From assembly GCA_005406025.1 (NCBI GenBank), contig BGZK01000003.1, positions 1,674,001-1,738,000 of the forward strand: DNA of 64,000 nucleotides. Direction: 5' to 3'. The translations under genes were made by a program, and so were the position numbers. The stretch is from Eumeta japonica (lineage: Eukaryota; Arthropoda; Insecta; Lepidoptera; Psychidae). Within the stretch, counting starts at the first letter, position 1, and each line of letters opens with the position of its first letter. The notes beneath the pieces were generated by a model that made no database searches, was not told the origin of the DNA, and worked only from the letters and a program-made list of their open reading frames with translations. This document shows, piece after piece, positions 48,601 to 58,424 of the stretch.

Positions 48601-51600
48601 TAGATTTTCAGCAATTTTTACATTTCCAAAATGTATTACTATTAAAAGCGTAAAGATACAGTAATAGGTGTAAGGACCTATTTTGTTCAAAATGGTTTAA
48701 AGAATATTAAAAAAAAGAGTCAGTGAAAAAAACTGTTTCTTGTAGCTTTATTTGTTGTAAATAGTTTAAATAACAACATCAATAGATATCCTCAGTCATC
48801 TTATACTTGACAAAATACGATACAGTATTTGAGGATGTCATGGTTGCGGATGACAATTCGTTCAGGAGATTCATCTTTTTTTATAAAAAAATTCCACGTT
48901 TATGTACGGCGGCGTGCAGTTATTTTACAGTTGATGTTACGTGTTCGACGATATAAATTGCTTTAAGCTCGTCGGGAAATACAATATGCCCAGTATTAAG
49001 CTTGTCTTTGGAAGATTTTCTTTCTTTGTTGAAAGAGATTGTGGTAGCAAGAAAGTAATTACGTAGACGAGGATTAGTACTAAAGCGCACCAAAATCGAT
49101 CGAGGACGATAAGCATGTGAATTCATTTTTGCAATACACGTGCATTGGGTTATGTTAGATTCTGCAAACGAATGGCCGATTGTATTGGATAATGACGTCA
49201 CTGTGGTAATAGAATCGGGAACGCACTTGATTTGCACGTTATTAGCTCGACTGAATTGTTCCAATTGGTTAATGCGTGAGTATAGATTTGGTACTGAAGT
49301 CTTCAGAGCTTCATTTTCGATATTCAATTATTCTATGATTTCATTTTTCTTTGCCATTTTTTAGTTTCAGTTCTTTGCACTGATTACTAATAAAATTAAT
49401 TGAATCGCGAGAATCTGCAACTTCTGCCCTCACATCGGATATATGGCTGGCCATTTCGGAAATTGTGTTTCCGAATGAATGCACCTAAATTATTTCAGAT
49501 CAGCTTTGTTTCGACCGCAGATGGCACTTTAGGTAATATTCTTTAAATAATTAATTAATTCCACCTAAAGATAAATCAGGCACAATTGTGATGCCTAGAA
49601 GAAAATCTCACTTTCGGCTTAATATTTAAGGTTTCATATTCCTATTTATAAATAATGCCTTGTTTTAGTTCTACAATTCGTGCAGATCACATTTTCATTC
49701 ACTTGTTCATTAAATTAATTCACCCTATTTCTTCTGTTATCGCTAAAGAGTTTCGATGTGCTTCTGCTATAGCTTCAAACTGCCATGGAGTGTTGGGGGT
49801 TCTATCACCTATCATCAGCCCAGCGGCATGAGATGAAGATTCTCAGATTACAATAACTAAAAAAATAACTCAAATATGCTACACGAGCATTTAAGAAATA
49901 ACGTACTAAAAAAATTGTCTAACGTGTCATATTGAAAGGACCCTAATAAATTATATAGTTCACCGTTGGTTATAATTAGGTCTGAATGCAGCAATGTTTT
50001 TAAATAAAAAAAAAATATTAAAGCTAATAATATTTTATCATTTAGTGATTGGGCGACAGTGTGCATTCATAACATCAGGAGTAGATTATACTCACTTTAT
50101 AAGGAAAAGTCGTATAACGATTCGGTTATTTTTGTCAATTATGTAAGAAATTATTCCAACGTATTTAAGCGTGTATGTGCAGCCGCAAAATCTATGTTTT
50201 TCAGTAATAAAATAAAAAGTAGCATTGATACGATAAAAACTACTTAGAATATAAACAATAGTGAAACCGGAAAACGCACACACCATCATCAGAATTTCCA
50301 TTAAAAATTGTTGATACCATTTTAAACAAAGACAAAGAAATTGATTTTGCTTTTGAAAAATTTTTTGCTAGTATTGCAGTTTCAACTACACAAACAATCT
50401 CTAAAATCATCGCACACTCTCGCTGAATCTCTATTGAAGCGAAACTTTGATACCTGTAACAATATATTTTAATATGTTCATGTCAACTACAATGACCTCT
50501 TTAAATCATTTAATTGTATAAAAATGAAAAAGACTACTGATCTTGATGACCTTTCTGTAAAAATAATAGATTCAGTAATAGACTGCATTGCTCCATGCTT
50601 AGTAGTGATTTTTAATGATTGCCTTGATTGTAGTGTTTCCTGATCTAATAAAGCAAATTAAAGTTATTCCATTATTTAAACCCGGTAGTATATCTGACCC
50701 TTCTAACTTTAAACCAATATCAATACTACCGACACTCAGAAAATTTTTCAAAAGTTTATTTTAAATCAACTTTTGCAGTATCCTAGAATAATAATTTGAT
50801 GAACGTTAAACAATTTGGATTCACAAAGGGTCCCTCAACAGCTGAAGCCGGTATTGAGCTTATTCAACAGATTTTTGATGTCAATGAGGATTCACGGGAC
50901 GCAATCGTTATCTTTTGTGATTTATCTAAGGTAATTGCGTTCATCATAAAACACTAATTTGTACACTACATGGTTATGGTGTCACGGGTCGATCACTTAC
51001 ATTTTTAGAGTTTCATTTAAGAGTTAGAATTCAAAAAATTCATGGTAATGGTGAGAGGTCATCGCGATCTACAGTCAATATGGGCGTGCCGCAGGTTCAG
51101 TTCTTGGACCATTTCTATTCCCAGTTTACATTAATGATCTATCACATATTGTTAAAGATGGCCATGGGATTGTATTTTTTTGCTGATGATACGTCTTTAC
51201 TTTTTAAGATTAATAGGTAACAACAAGGTTTTGACGAAAAAAACAGCACCATCTCTGAAATAGTTGAGTGGTTTAATATTAACAATCTTCTTCTTAATGA
51301 GAGGAAAACAAAACTTGTTCACTTTTCCTTGACTAGTGCTAAACCGATCGACGTAAAGGTAATGGTCACGAATGAGATACTGGATATTGTGGACACGACC
51401 TTATTTCATGGTCTCACTTTTCATGCTGAACTGCGTTCGCTTTCTCATATTACGGGAGTGGCGACAAGGCTTAGTTCTGCAAGGTATGCAGTGAAAAGAA
51501 TTCGGTGATTTCCTAATAAATGTACCGTGAGACTAGTTTCTGTCAGTTTTTCCATAGTATCTCCTATGGAAGTATTTCATAGTCTGTGCTTTTGGAATTT

Positions 51601-54600
51601 CGTTATGGGGTCACGCAACCGATATCGACACAATTTTTGTGCTGTAGAAGCAAGCTATTCGTGCAGTTTATGATTTGAGACCAATGGCATATCTCAGAGA
51701 AAAATTTATGGAAATTAATATTTTGACTTTAGCATTACAATACGTATGCGAAAACCTGGTACATATCAAGAAACATATAGAATCATTCCAAGAAATGAGT
51801 GACATCCACAACATTAGACATAAGAACGATCTTGCTGCTCATAAAACCCGTCTAAACAAAGCCAATAAGTCATTTAGGGAGCAATACGTTCGCTTTTATA
51901 AGATCTCAGCTGAAATTCAATTTTTTTTATTTTATGAATTTAAACGCTTCGTTAAAAGAAAGTTATATGGAAAGGGTAATTATACCGTGTCTGAATATCT
52001 TAATGAAAAAAAAACCCATGGGGTTGAACTATTCGGCTATCAGGTTGCTTCATGTTATTACTAAGTGTTGTACTAAATTATTAATTATTAAATATTTTGT
52101 GTCGATGAGTAAAAAAGAGTAAACCTTGAGTTTCTTGCCCATTTTTCTCATGGTGAATCAGCATTTCGAATGAGTAGTAATATTGATGTCTAAAACAGTT
52201 GTTTATGACGTATTTCAAGTGTAATTTCTATTATCTACGAAATAAAGATATTTTTGATTTAATTTGATTTACGTCCCTTCATATTTGAGTGAAACCCTTG
52301 AACTCCATGGGATTCTGTAATGTAGAATAAGATGGGATCACCGCAAGAGTATTATACCATTTTTAACGAAAAAAAATAAAAAAAGAATTTTCACAATCAA
52401 TGCATAAATGATGAAATTATTGCTGAACATACCCAAAAAATATATACATATATGTATAAACGATCATAGAACCTTCTCTTTTTTTAAGTCGGGTAAATAT
52501 TTGAAAACATTCATGACAATTTTTGGAAAGGGATAACAATTTTTTTTTGATAATCTGTCTCTAGGTTTCACGAACGATTATCTACCGGAAGGGTATGAAT
52601 TCACCGGCAGCCTGTGGTTCGGCAGCTGCGAACTGCGCATCCCGCGGCCGACCACCGCGGACCTGCGCCGGTGGACGGTCGCCGCGCGCATGACGGGGCG
52701 GCGCACGGAAGTCGTGGCGCGTACGCAGGACATCAGTAACTCTTACTGGCGTACGTAGTACATATGTATTTCATTATTATTTATAGACGATAAAATCATA
52801 TTTTTTTGATATTACCTACTGTTAAAGTAAATGTATATGTATGTATACATACACATATTATATATACTATGTGTATATGTGATATGTGTGTGTGTGTATA
52901 CATACACATAGTGATATACGCATCTTTTTCGTAGTTTCAATTTTTGTTGATGCGTTGATGTTAATTTCAATTACTTTAACAATAACTATCTCATAAAATA
53001 TGATCTTATCATAATATATATGTGATCATTTTATACATATTTTACATGCTCCCATTATACATATTCTATATGATCATATTATTATATATATATTGGTCGG
53101 GGAAATAGTTTTGTCGTGTTTTATAAGTAAAAAGTTGCAGTAAAACTTTTTACTTATAAAAAGTACTTATCTTTGATTGTGCTGTTTGTATATGGTTAGT
53201 TTTGATACCTTTAAATAGATAATATTTTTAAAAAACGAAAATATAAAGATAAATGGTGTCCAGCCATTTTTCTATTGTTTTTTTGTCCATCAAAATGAGT
53301 GAATTTAACGTAGAAATTTGAAATATGTTGAACTCTTATCACAAAAAAGGCAAAAACACGACGCAAGCCGCGAAAAAAAAAAGTAAGAGTTAATTGAAAA
53401 TGACAATGTTTTCGATCAATTAACATTTATTTGCACTCGTTAATTCAAATATTTTTATACTTAAATTATACAGAAAAGAGATAGATGCGACACAAGCCGA
53501 ACGCTTAGGTCGATCGTGCCTCTCTATCGTTTGTTCCGCTCTCTCGCTCGCACGCTCGGCTCAGGCGGAACGCGACTATGAGTCATGCTTTTTTGTGCAA
53601 GCAGCCGGCGTTCATCAATTTATAAGATGTTATCACGTCAAAATTGTCACGTTTATGGATCTGATGCAATGCTGGTAAGAGTAGCAGAAAACCGGTTTTG
53701 TTTTTTCAGTCCGAAAATTTTGGTGTCAAACCTCGCTTTGATCGACCTGTTACTGATAAAGTCGAATTCATTTTGAAAAAAGTAGAGCAAGATCGGCAGG
53801 AAGAGCTGAGAATTGACCACAAAACAATTTTGACCCATTGGAAAAAAGCTGCATATATAAAAAAGTTCGGTACTCGGATCCCACACAAGCTCACTGAAAG
53901 AAATCTAATGAATCGTGTAGTCATTTGCGATTTTTGTTGAAACATAATGAAACCGAACCGTTTTTGGAAAAAAAGATCACTGGTGATGAAAAATGGATTA
54001 CCTTCGACAAGAAAGTACGAAAAACAACATTGTCAAAAAGCAAGCTAGCTCCACAGACTATTGCGAAACCCGGATTAACTCACATTAAATTGATGCTATG
54101 TGTGCGATGGGATTGGAAGGGCATTATTCATTATGAGCTTTTTTTGCCAGGCTAAACCATCAATTAGGAATGCAGGCCAATACTACAGCTGATGAGACTC
54201 AAGCAAGAAGTATAGAAAAAACGGCCAGAATAAATCAACAGGAAGGGTGTGGTTTTTCATCACAATAACGCCAAACCACACATATCTTTAATTACTAAGC
54301 ATATGTTGAGAGAGTTTAGTTGGGAAGTGTTATTGCATCCACCATATACCCCTGATCTTGCACCATCAGATTTTCACCTTTTTTGTTCTCTTCAGAATTC
54401 TTTACGTAGTATTAGGTTAATATGAAGAGAGGATCGTCAGAACATAGCAGTTTTTTGATTAGAAGTTCAAAAATTTCTACAGCCATGGGATTCTGTCAAC
54501 AACTTGTTGAACAATGTGGCATATATTATAATGTATATAATAATTAAATCTAAATAAAATATGATGTAAAATTATCTTAATTTGCATATAAAATAGGACA

Positions 54601-57216
54601 AAACTTTCTCTCTGACCTTATATATATATATATTTATTTAATAATTAATTTGCAGTGATATTTTATAATATAACTTACTTATCAATATAAGTAAATAATA
54701 TTTTACTTATATTGATAAATAAGTTATATTATCATATCGACCTTCCTTCATTCCTTTCTTCATTTTACATATCGACCGATCAAGGTCTATTCAAGATCCT
54801 GATCGCTATCACGTTTCCAATCCCGATCTCGATTCTTCTCTCGATATCAATATGTTTCACTCTCAAATAAGACCGCTTTTGATTCCGACCTCGGCCTTAA
54901 TCTAAATGTTTTTTGATTTCCCCCTCGATCCCCGCCCTACTTTCAATTTCGACTTCAGCACTGTTTCTCGTTCCGATTCCCTGATGCTCTTAATTCTAAT
55001 TTCGTTCCCATACTCAGTTTTTACCTTTATCTCATTCTCATTTTCGATTCCGGTACCGACTATCGATTTAGCTCTCGATCGTGCTTGTAATTTCGATTCT
55101 CATTAGCACAGTTCCGATTTTAAACGAAGTGACAGCGAATTCTAGTCAATGTAATCAAAATAAAATTTAAGCCGTATTACTCGATGATAATGTTAAAGCA
55201 ACATTATAAGCAAAAACATTTTTAGAATCTGTAGTAGCGCAAATATGAAAATGAATCCAAGTGGAAATGTAAATAGTCGAATTCATTCAAGGCGCTTCTT
55301 AATGATGAAGGAATTTTTAGAACCGGTTCATTATATAAGCTCAGTAGTACAAGTACACAGACAACGTCAAATACAAAAATTTTAGCTTTTTTTAGAAATT
55401 TCTCGTTGGTGCGTACTATATTACCGATTTTATAGTAATCGCTTGAATAGTCTAGGCATGCAAAGAAAACAAAGAAAAGGCAAATACAAAACAATCTTTA
55501 GAATAAGATGCATAATTTCATTATAATCCATTCAACCTTTTCGGAGATTAGCCCAGACAAATAAACAAACACACACCTTATTGACATAATATTACAAACT
55601 ATCAATTATGCAACTGTTTGATTTTACTGTATTTCAAATGTCATTAAGATCGTTCAAGCCTTTCTTTCATTATAAGAAGACATAGGGAAAGCCAGAATAA
55701 AAATTTAAAAACGATAAATGAAGTTTAGATACTTCAAGGACTAAATATTTATAACGAAATTTACCAAAAATATCGTACGTATAATCTCATACGTTTAAAG
55801 TGTAAATAGATAAATCACAAGTATCCTATTTCTCATTCCGGGGGGTAATCTATTTCAAAATTTAATACCAATCAGTACAACCGAATCAGCGATTAACCCG
55901 GACAAACAAACAGACTTTTTATCAATATCTTATATAGCCATTTATATGATATCGGTTAAACCGTTCTTAAATTATAAAAAAGACATATGTATGTATGAAC
56001 AGACTGAGAAAAGATAGAATTGGAGTCATTGAGACATAAAGCGAATATATATCACAAAATTTGATTAAAAAATTGTATGTACAAACAGACCCTACATATT
56101 TTTCATACAACATTTTATCCCCTATTACATCCTCTTAGAGGTATTTTTCTAAACCCTTTGCATCACTATATTTCAAAGTAGCTATAATAAAAAAATTTGC
56201 ATCAATACCTGCAACGATTTTGTTGCTCTATATAAATATTTCAACCCTAATTTTACATGGATACATGTCATCGTTTTTTATCCGTAATGATAAGTTAAAA
56301 TACAAATTTTGACATTAACAGCTTTAGCGATTTTGATTTTCGATATAATATTTTACCTCTTTTTTAACTTTTTCAATGTTAATTTTGAAAAACTTAATTA
56401 ATTTTTCTATTTCTATAACACACTAAAATATTAAATTTGACGTTTGTAACTTCAACGGTTACAATTTTTGACATAAAAGGTTTTTAATTTTTGCACCCCC
56501 TTAGATGATAAATTTCCAAAAATCCTTTCTTGGTGTAGTACTCGTCTACGTTATAGCAGAAACTTCACAAAATTATGACCACGCATGTGTTTATCGTTTA
56601 GTTTATTTCGTGATAATATTAAAATATTTTAAATTAATTATAACTTATTTATTGTAATTAGTACTACCTAAACGAGTGTGTTTATTTCCGAGAAAGTTTT
56701 ACGTAGCATAAATCACGTAGTATTTAATTTGTTACCTGATTTCAATTAATGGTACCTACATTTTCTACATGACCCTTTAGCGTCTACATTGCCTATTAAT
56801 CTATAAATTGCTTCCGGTTCCTAAATAAGTCTAACCGATCTATTCGAATAATAATAAAGTCTTTTCTTAAGCTGCATGCTACTCTAAGTACAACATCTTA
56901 TTGTGTACAGAAGATTTAACGTAGAAGAGTGAAGTAGTGCTCCATACCACGGCTTGGTTACGATTCATTAGAATCTGTGCGGATAACATGATAAATTTTG
57001 GTTTCAGATCCCCTGTACGTTTCGCTTCGTATAACAGTTCTAGTACTTTGCATCGGGCTGGTCTTGATCGCGTTCGTCCTGCTCCTCGGCCCCAAGAAGA
57101 ACAGGCAGTGGACGTACGCCCGCGCCGCGGCCGCGCGCGACAGCATCCGCAGAAGCCTGCGGAAGGCACCTCCGCTAGAAGCCGACAAAACTGTCACGTC
57201 ACCTCAGGCCGCGTGA
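37821..57216 (+). CDS. Gene C: complete Ig-like type I membrane protein, four domains
   Basis: Nine exons join to an unbroken 1482-nt frame (493 residues): 37821-37872, 42529-42783, 42968-43154, 43821-43987, 44374-44511, 45612-45782, 46213-46329, 52565-52750, 57008-57216. Approximate residues: signal peptide 1-17, D3 18-102, D4 103-220, D5 221-323, D6 324-424, membrane helix about 427-450, tail to 493. D1 and D2 are absent. Introns of 4.7, 6.2 and 4.3 kb are filled with transposon remnants. Exons 8, 10 and 11 are far more GC-rich than the surroundings. It is the model that fixes phase and order for genes A and B. Confidence 0.92.
38880..39420. repeat. Dispersed repeat, related to 1-520
   Basis: Shares ordered blocks with the left end of the window, for example 'ttcaagagatat', 'tctgtcatctttttttgctc' and 'taacgcagatcaaaattcaa'. 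Family unknown. Confidence 0.5.
39741..39925 (-). mobile_element. Reversed mariner 5' fragment
   Basis: Read on the minus strand it starts 'aggtagaggaaaaagatttt', runs through 'tggttgtgttgtttgtatct' and reaches the transposase start region with 'tgtccaccaaaatgagtaaa'. This matches the first 200 bp of the mariner copy at 19.77 kb. Confidence 0.75.
42529..42783 (+). CDS. Gene C exon 4: Ig-like domain D3
   Basis: Acceptor attttcag before 42529 and donor GTAAAT after 42783; 255 nt, phase 1-1. It contains NVQVGPKEAIYCRLENRN, GFGPCVLRI and IGFWRMYVALPEK. It is the first Ig domain of the mature gene C protein. Confidence 0.92.
42968..43154 (+). CDS. Gene C exon 5: first half of Ig domain D4
   Basis: Acceptor tttttcag before 42968 and donor GTGAAC after 43154; 187 nt, phase 1 to 2. 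It contains LTVSCSVETPSAPRLCKFRS, QILVPQEGVDDGRYSFYGAG. Confidence 0.92.
43437..43812 (+). mobile_element. CR1/jockey-like LINE 3' end next to gene C exon 6
   Basis: Aligns with the 3' part of the element ending near 52265: 'aaaagaaagttatatgg', 'tatcttaatgaaaaaaa', 'tgacgtatttcaagtgtaat', 'gaagatatttttgatt'. It ends in a TTGA-type tail that runs almost to the exon 6 acceptor (43820). 5' truncated. Confidence 0.8.
43821..43987 (+). CDS. Gene C exon 6: second half of Ig domain D4
   Basis: Acceptor tttatttcag before 43821 and donor GTATTT after 43987; 167 nt, phase 2 to 1. It contains GKYTMDCGLSISAP, IDLGIWRCGIDTEEDSYFG. It is 12-15 nt shorter at its 3' end than in A and B and lacks the CPW of the G strand. 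A LINE 3' end finishes just before the acceptor. Confidence 0.92.
44374..44511 (+). CDS. Gene C exon 7: first half of Ig domain D5
   Basis: Acceptor atttacag before 44374 and donor GTAAGT after 44511; 138 nt, phase 1-1. It contains VAMSCTIPSSIRYCYFRSQN plus GT, including the conserved sequon. Confidence 0.92.
44512..45466. other. Gene C intron 7, left part, with dispersed repeat
   Basis: A copy of the 'actagct..cgcccgcg' repeat spans about 44980-45350 ('gactagctttccgcccgcga', periodic core, 'ttactcggaggcagtgtag'). The rest is AT-rich with no exon. Confidence 0.55.
45467..45600. repeat. Compound microsatellite abutting a splice acceptor
   Basis: (TA)n at about 45467-45488, then (TG/CG)n at about 45489-45556, then a long (TA)n to 45600. 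The exon 8 acceptor AG is at 45610-45611, so only cattcttct separates repeat and splice site. The whole tract is alternating purine-pyrimidine. Confidence 0.95.
45612..45782 (+). CDS. Gene C exon 8: second half of Ig domain D5
   Basis: Acceptor cattcttctag before 45612 and donor GTATGC after 45782; 171 nt, phase 1-1. It contains YEYVGNGLDAGECGLRLKAV and DEGIWSCHVGLAD. The exon is GC-rich. Only 11 nt separate it from a long TA/TG microsatellite upstream. Confidence 0.92.
46213..46329 (+). CDS. Gene C exon 9: first half of Ig domain D6
   Basis: Acceptor atattccag before 46213 and donor GTGAGT after 46329; 117 nt, phase 1-1. It begins ELMVASLTHQGDRSVVV and ends LEYCRFVRSDGFG. Confidence 0.88.
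46703..46744. repeat. Perfect hairpin, 19-bp arms, 4-nt loop
   Basis: cacatttttaattgagaaa at 46703-46721 pairs exactly with 46726-46744. Confidence 0.85.
47753..48815. repeat. Inverted pair, about 90 bp each
   Basis: 47753-47842 ('gatatctgttgatgttgttg', 'tttaaactatttaa') is the reverse complement of about 48722-48815. It belongs to the same rearranged LINE as the larger arms, but the order is A-B...A'-B' rather than a simple A-B...B'-A' palindrome. Confidence 0.7.
47873..48480 (+). mobile_element. LINE ORF1 fragment (FP-type coiled coil), left arm
   Basis: Encodes NIENEALKTSVPNLYSRINQ, LEQFSRANNVQIKCVPDS and YRPRSILVRFSTN. The layout (leucine-heptad coil, RxNN[IV]xI+GVP-like block, RPR.I.V.F) is typical of the FP/L1-type ORF1 of insect CR1-jockey elements. 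An in-frame stop sits at 48193-48195. The sequence diverges from the right arm after cttgctacc. Confidence 0.75.
49043..49610 (-). mobile_element. LINE ORF1 fragment, right arm, inverted
   Basis: Reverse complement of 47873-48480 with near identity; it lacks about 45 nt present on the left near 47945-47990. The minus-strand frame (49327 down to 48920) continues past the arm end into FNKERKSSKDKLN, FPDELKAIYIVEHVTS, so this copy holds more of the ORF1 C-terminus. Confidence 0.8.
50040..52265 (+). mobile_element. Decayed CR1/jockey-like LINE: reverse transcriptase and 3' end
   Basis: Conserved reverse-transcriptase blocks appear in shifting frames: FKPGSISDPSNFKPISILPT, QFGFTKGPSTAEAGIELIQQ, VIFCDLSK, NMGVPQVQF and FADDTSLLFK. 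The C-terminal part (51675-52064) reads LREKFMEINILTLALQYVCE and RFVKRKLYGKGNYTVSEYLN. It ends in 'aaataaagatatttttgatt'. Frameshifts and stops make it inactive. Confidence 0.85.
52565..52750 (+). CDS. Gene C exon 10: second half of Ig domain D6, very GC-rich
   Basis: Acceptor tctctag before 52565 and donor GTACGT after 52750; 186 nt, phase 1-1. It contains FTNDYLPEGYEFTG, GSCELRIPRPTTADLRRW and TVAARMTGRR. It follows a 6.2-kb intron. Its strongly G/C-ending codons contrast with the AT-rich flanks. Confidence 0.92.
52838..52915. repeat. Palindromic TATG/TG-rich tract
   Basis: 'atacatacacatattatata' and 'tgtgtgtgtgtgtatacata' form a low-complexity tract with self-complementary ends, 90 nt after the exon 10 donor of gene C. 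Confidence 0.65.
53093..54620 (+). mobile_element. Mariner transposon copy 2 (interrupted)
   Basis: Terminal repeats 'ttggtcggggaaatagtttt' and, at the other end, 'gacaaaactttctctctgac'. TA repeats lie on both sides. Transposase blocks include ITGDEKWITFDKKVRK, TIAKPGLTHIKLMLCVRWDW and the C-terminal HPPYTPDLAPSDFHLF (about 54335-54380). A 270-bp insertion at 53376-53645 and several frameshifts disable it. It lies in the last intron of gene C. Confidence 0.88.
53376..53645. mobile_element. Short interspersed element nested in mariner, copy 2
   Basis: The mariner sequence breaks after 'caagccgcgaaaa' and resumes at 'gtcacgtttatgg'; the other mariner copy at 19.77 kb is continuous there. The intervening 270 bp match 37143-37400. 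The junction is A-rich, so the exact duplication at the target site cannot be read. Confidence 0.82.
54668..54730. repeat. Long near-perfect hairpin, about 28-bp arms
   Basis: 'ataacttacttatcaatata' and onward pairs with 'tatattgataaataagttat' across a short AT loop, with one mismatch. It sits 50 bp beyond the mariner end. Confidence 0.75.
54780..55330 (+). repeat. Dispersed repeat with periodic core, further copy
   Basis: Strings of 'tcccgatctcgattcttctc', 'ccccgccctactttcaattt', then 'taagccgtattactcgatga' and 'aaacatttttagaatctg' match the 3' part of copies at 22.7 and 45.0 kb. Confidence 0.5.
55331..57007. other. Gene C last intron, right part
   Basis: AT-rich with short repeat phrases. 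No coding or mobile element identified. Confidence 0.35.
57008..57216 (+). CDS. Gene C exon 11: membrane helix, tail and stop
   Basis: Acceptor ggtttcag before 57008; 209 nt to TGA. The helix YVSLRITVLVLCIGLVLIAF again carries an outer-end Arg. The tail is GPKKNRQWTYARAAAARDSI, RRSLRKAPP, and VTSPQAA at the end. Confidence 0.93.
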
Positions 57217-57299
57217 GGGGAATTCTGAATTTATCGTTGATTAATACACTGCTTTTTTTTATCTGTATCGTAAGTACAAATTTAAATTTGTACCAAACG

Positions 57300-57305
57300 A
57301 ATAAA
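57300..57305 (+). promoter_or_regulatory. Gene C poly(A) signal
   Basis: AATAAA lies 84 nt after the gene C stop codon. Confidence 0.6.
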
Positions 57306-58424
57306 AAATAGGTTTAAACCGGTCTATTACCGTAAATCAAACGATAGAATGAGTGTGTTGCGTTGATGTGAACTTCGCACTATCTTGTTTTATTTTCTTT
57401 TCATTTAATATTTATCTATTTGAATCTATCGTACTTAGATCAATTAGAAATCATTGCTTATTGACGTCCAATCGTCTGACAATAATGAATATTTTTGTAT
57501 ATTTATTATATAACTATTAAAAAATATTCATTAACTTCCTATTGTTATCTTTTTAATTTAAGCAAATAAACATATTTTCTTTGCGATTATTCTGAATATT
57601 TGCTCAAAGCAATTGATTTGGAATTAAGACATTTAATTATTCGTTATTCTTTTTGTTAATCATAACATTAACAATTATGAATTGACACCAATATATTATG
57701 TACATATACAAAGATCACAAGGACATGTTAATTATATATGCCAAATTACTTAGTTGTGATTCACATCAATACGTTAATAAGCTTAGAAATTAGTGATAAT
57801 AAAGCTTTGTATCGACTGCATTTATAGTTTTATTATGATAGACGTTCAAATATTAAAACCGTCTACATTTTCACACGAAAAATAAATATGTGGCATTCCG
57901 CTTGCAAAATAAGTCGTTTTTTTACGGTTGAAAAGAAACATAAAGATTGACAAAATGATAATATATTTTTGAAAATTACCCAAGTAACATAAATAAATAA
58001 AAAAAAAATCGTGTGCGTGTAACCTTTCCGCACGGTTCAAGTAAAATTTCTTTGACTTTTATGATAAATATCACGAAAAGGATTAATCACAAAAGAAATA
58101 TGTCGTTTTATAATTTATTTTAATTTAATGCAATTTCGACCTTTCCGTACTTGTGAGAGCCCTTGGACCAATTAAAATATTTTTATAAATATAAATTGTA
58201 CTTATATATGTACATAGAATTACACATTTTATAAAATTCGATAATGAATAGTTATTCCAGTTAATGTCGAAGCACTTACGTATAATTGAAAAATCTGTGT
58301 CGATATTTTATGTATCAATTACCATAGTTTTTTATCTACCTATAGTAAGAAATATGGCAAAAACATTTTATTGATTATGATATAATATTGATTTTAATAA
58401 TGAAATATAAATTTTATTGATCAG
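57306..58424. other. Downstream of gene C
   Basis: About 1.1 kb of AT-rich sequence. Nothing recognised. If the minus-strand exon at 58454-58541 belongs to a real gene, its next exon should lie here or further left, but none is visible. Confidence 0.4.

Larger units (their letters stand above)
46330..52564. other. Gene C intron 9 (6.2 kb) filled with LINE remnants
   Basis: Contains a perfect hairpin (46703-46744), an inverted duplication of a LINE ORF1 (47.9-49.6 kb) and a decayed reverse-transcriptase region (50.04-52.27 kb). No Ig exon is visible. Confidence 0.7.
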
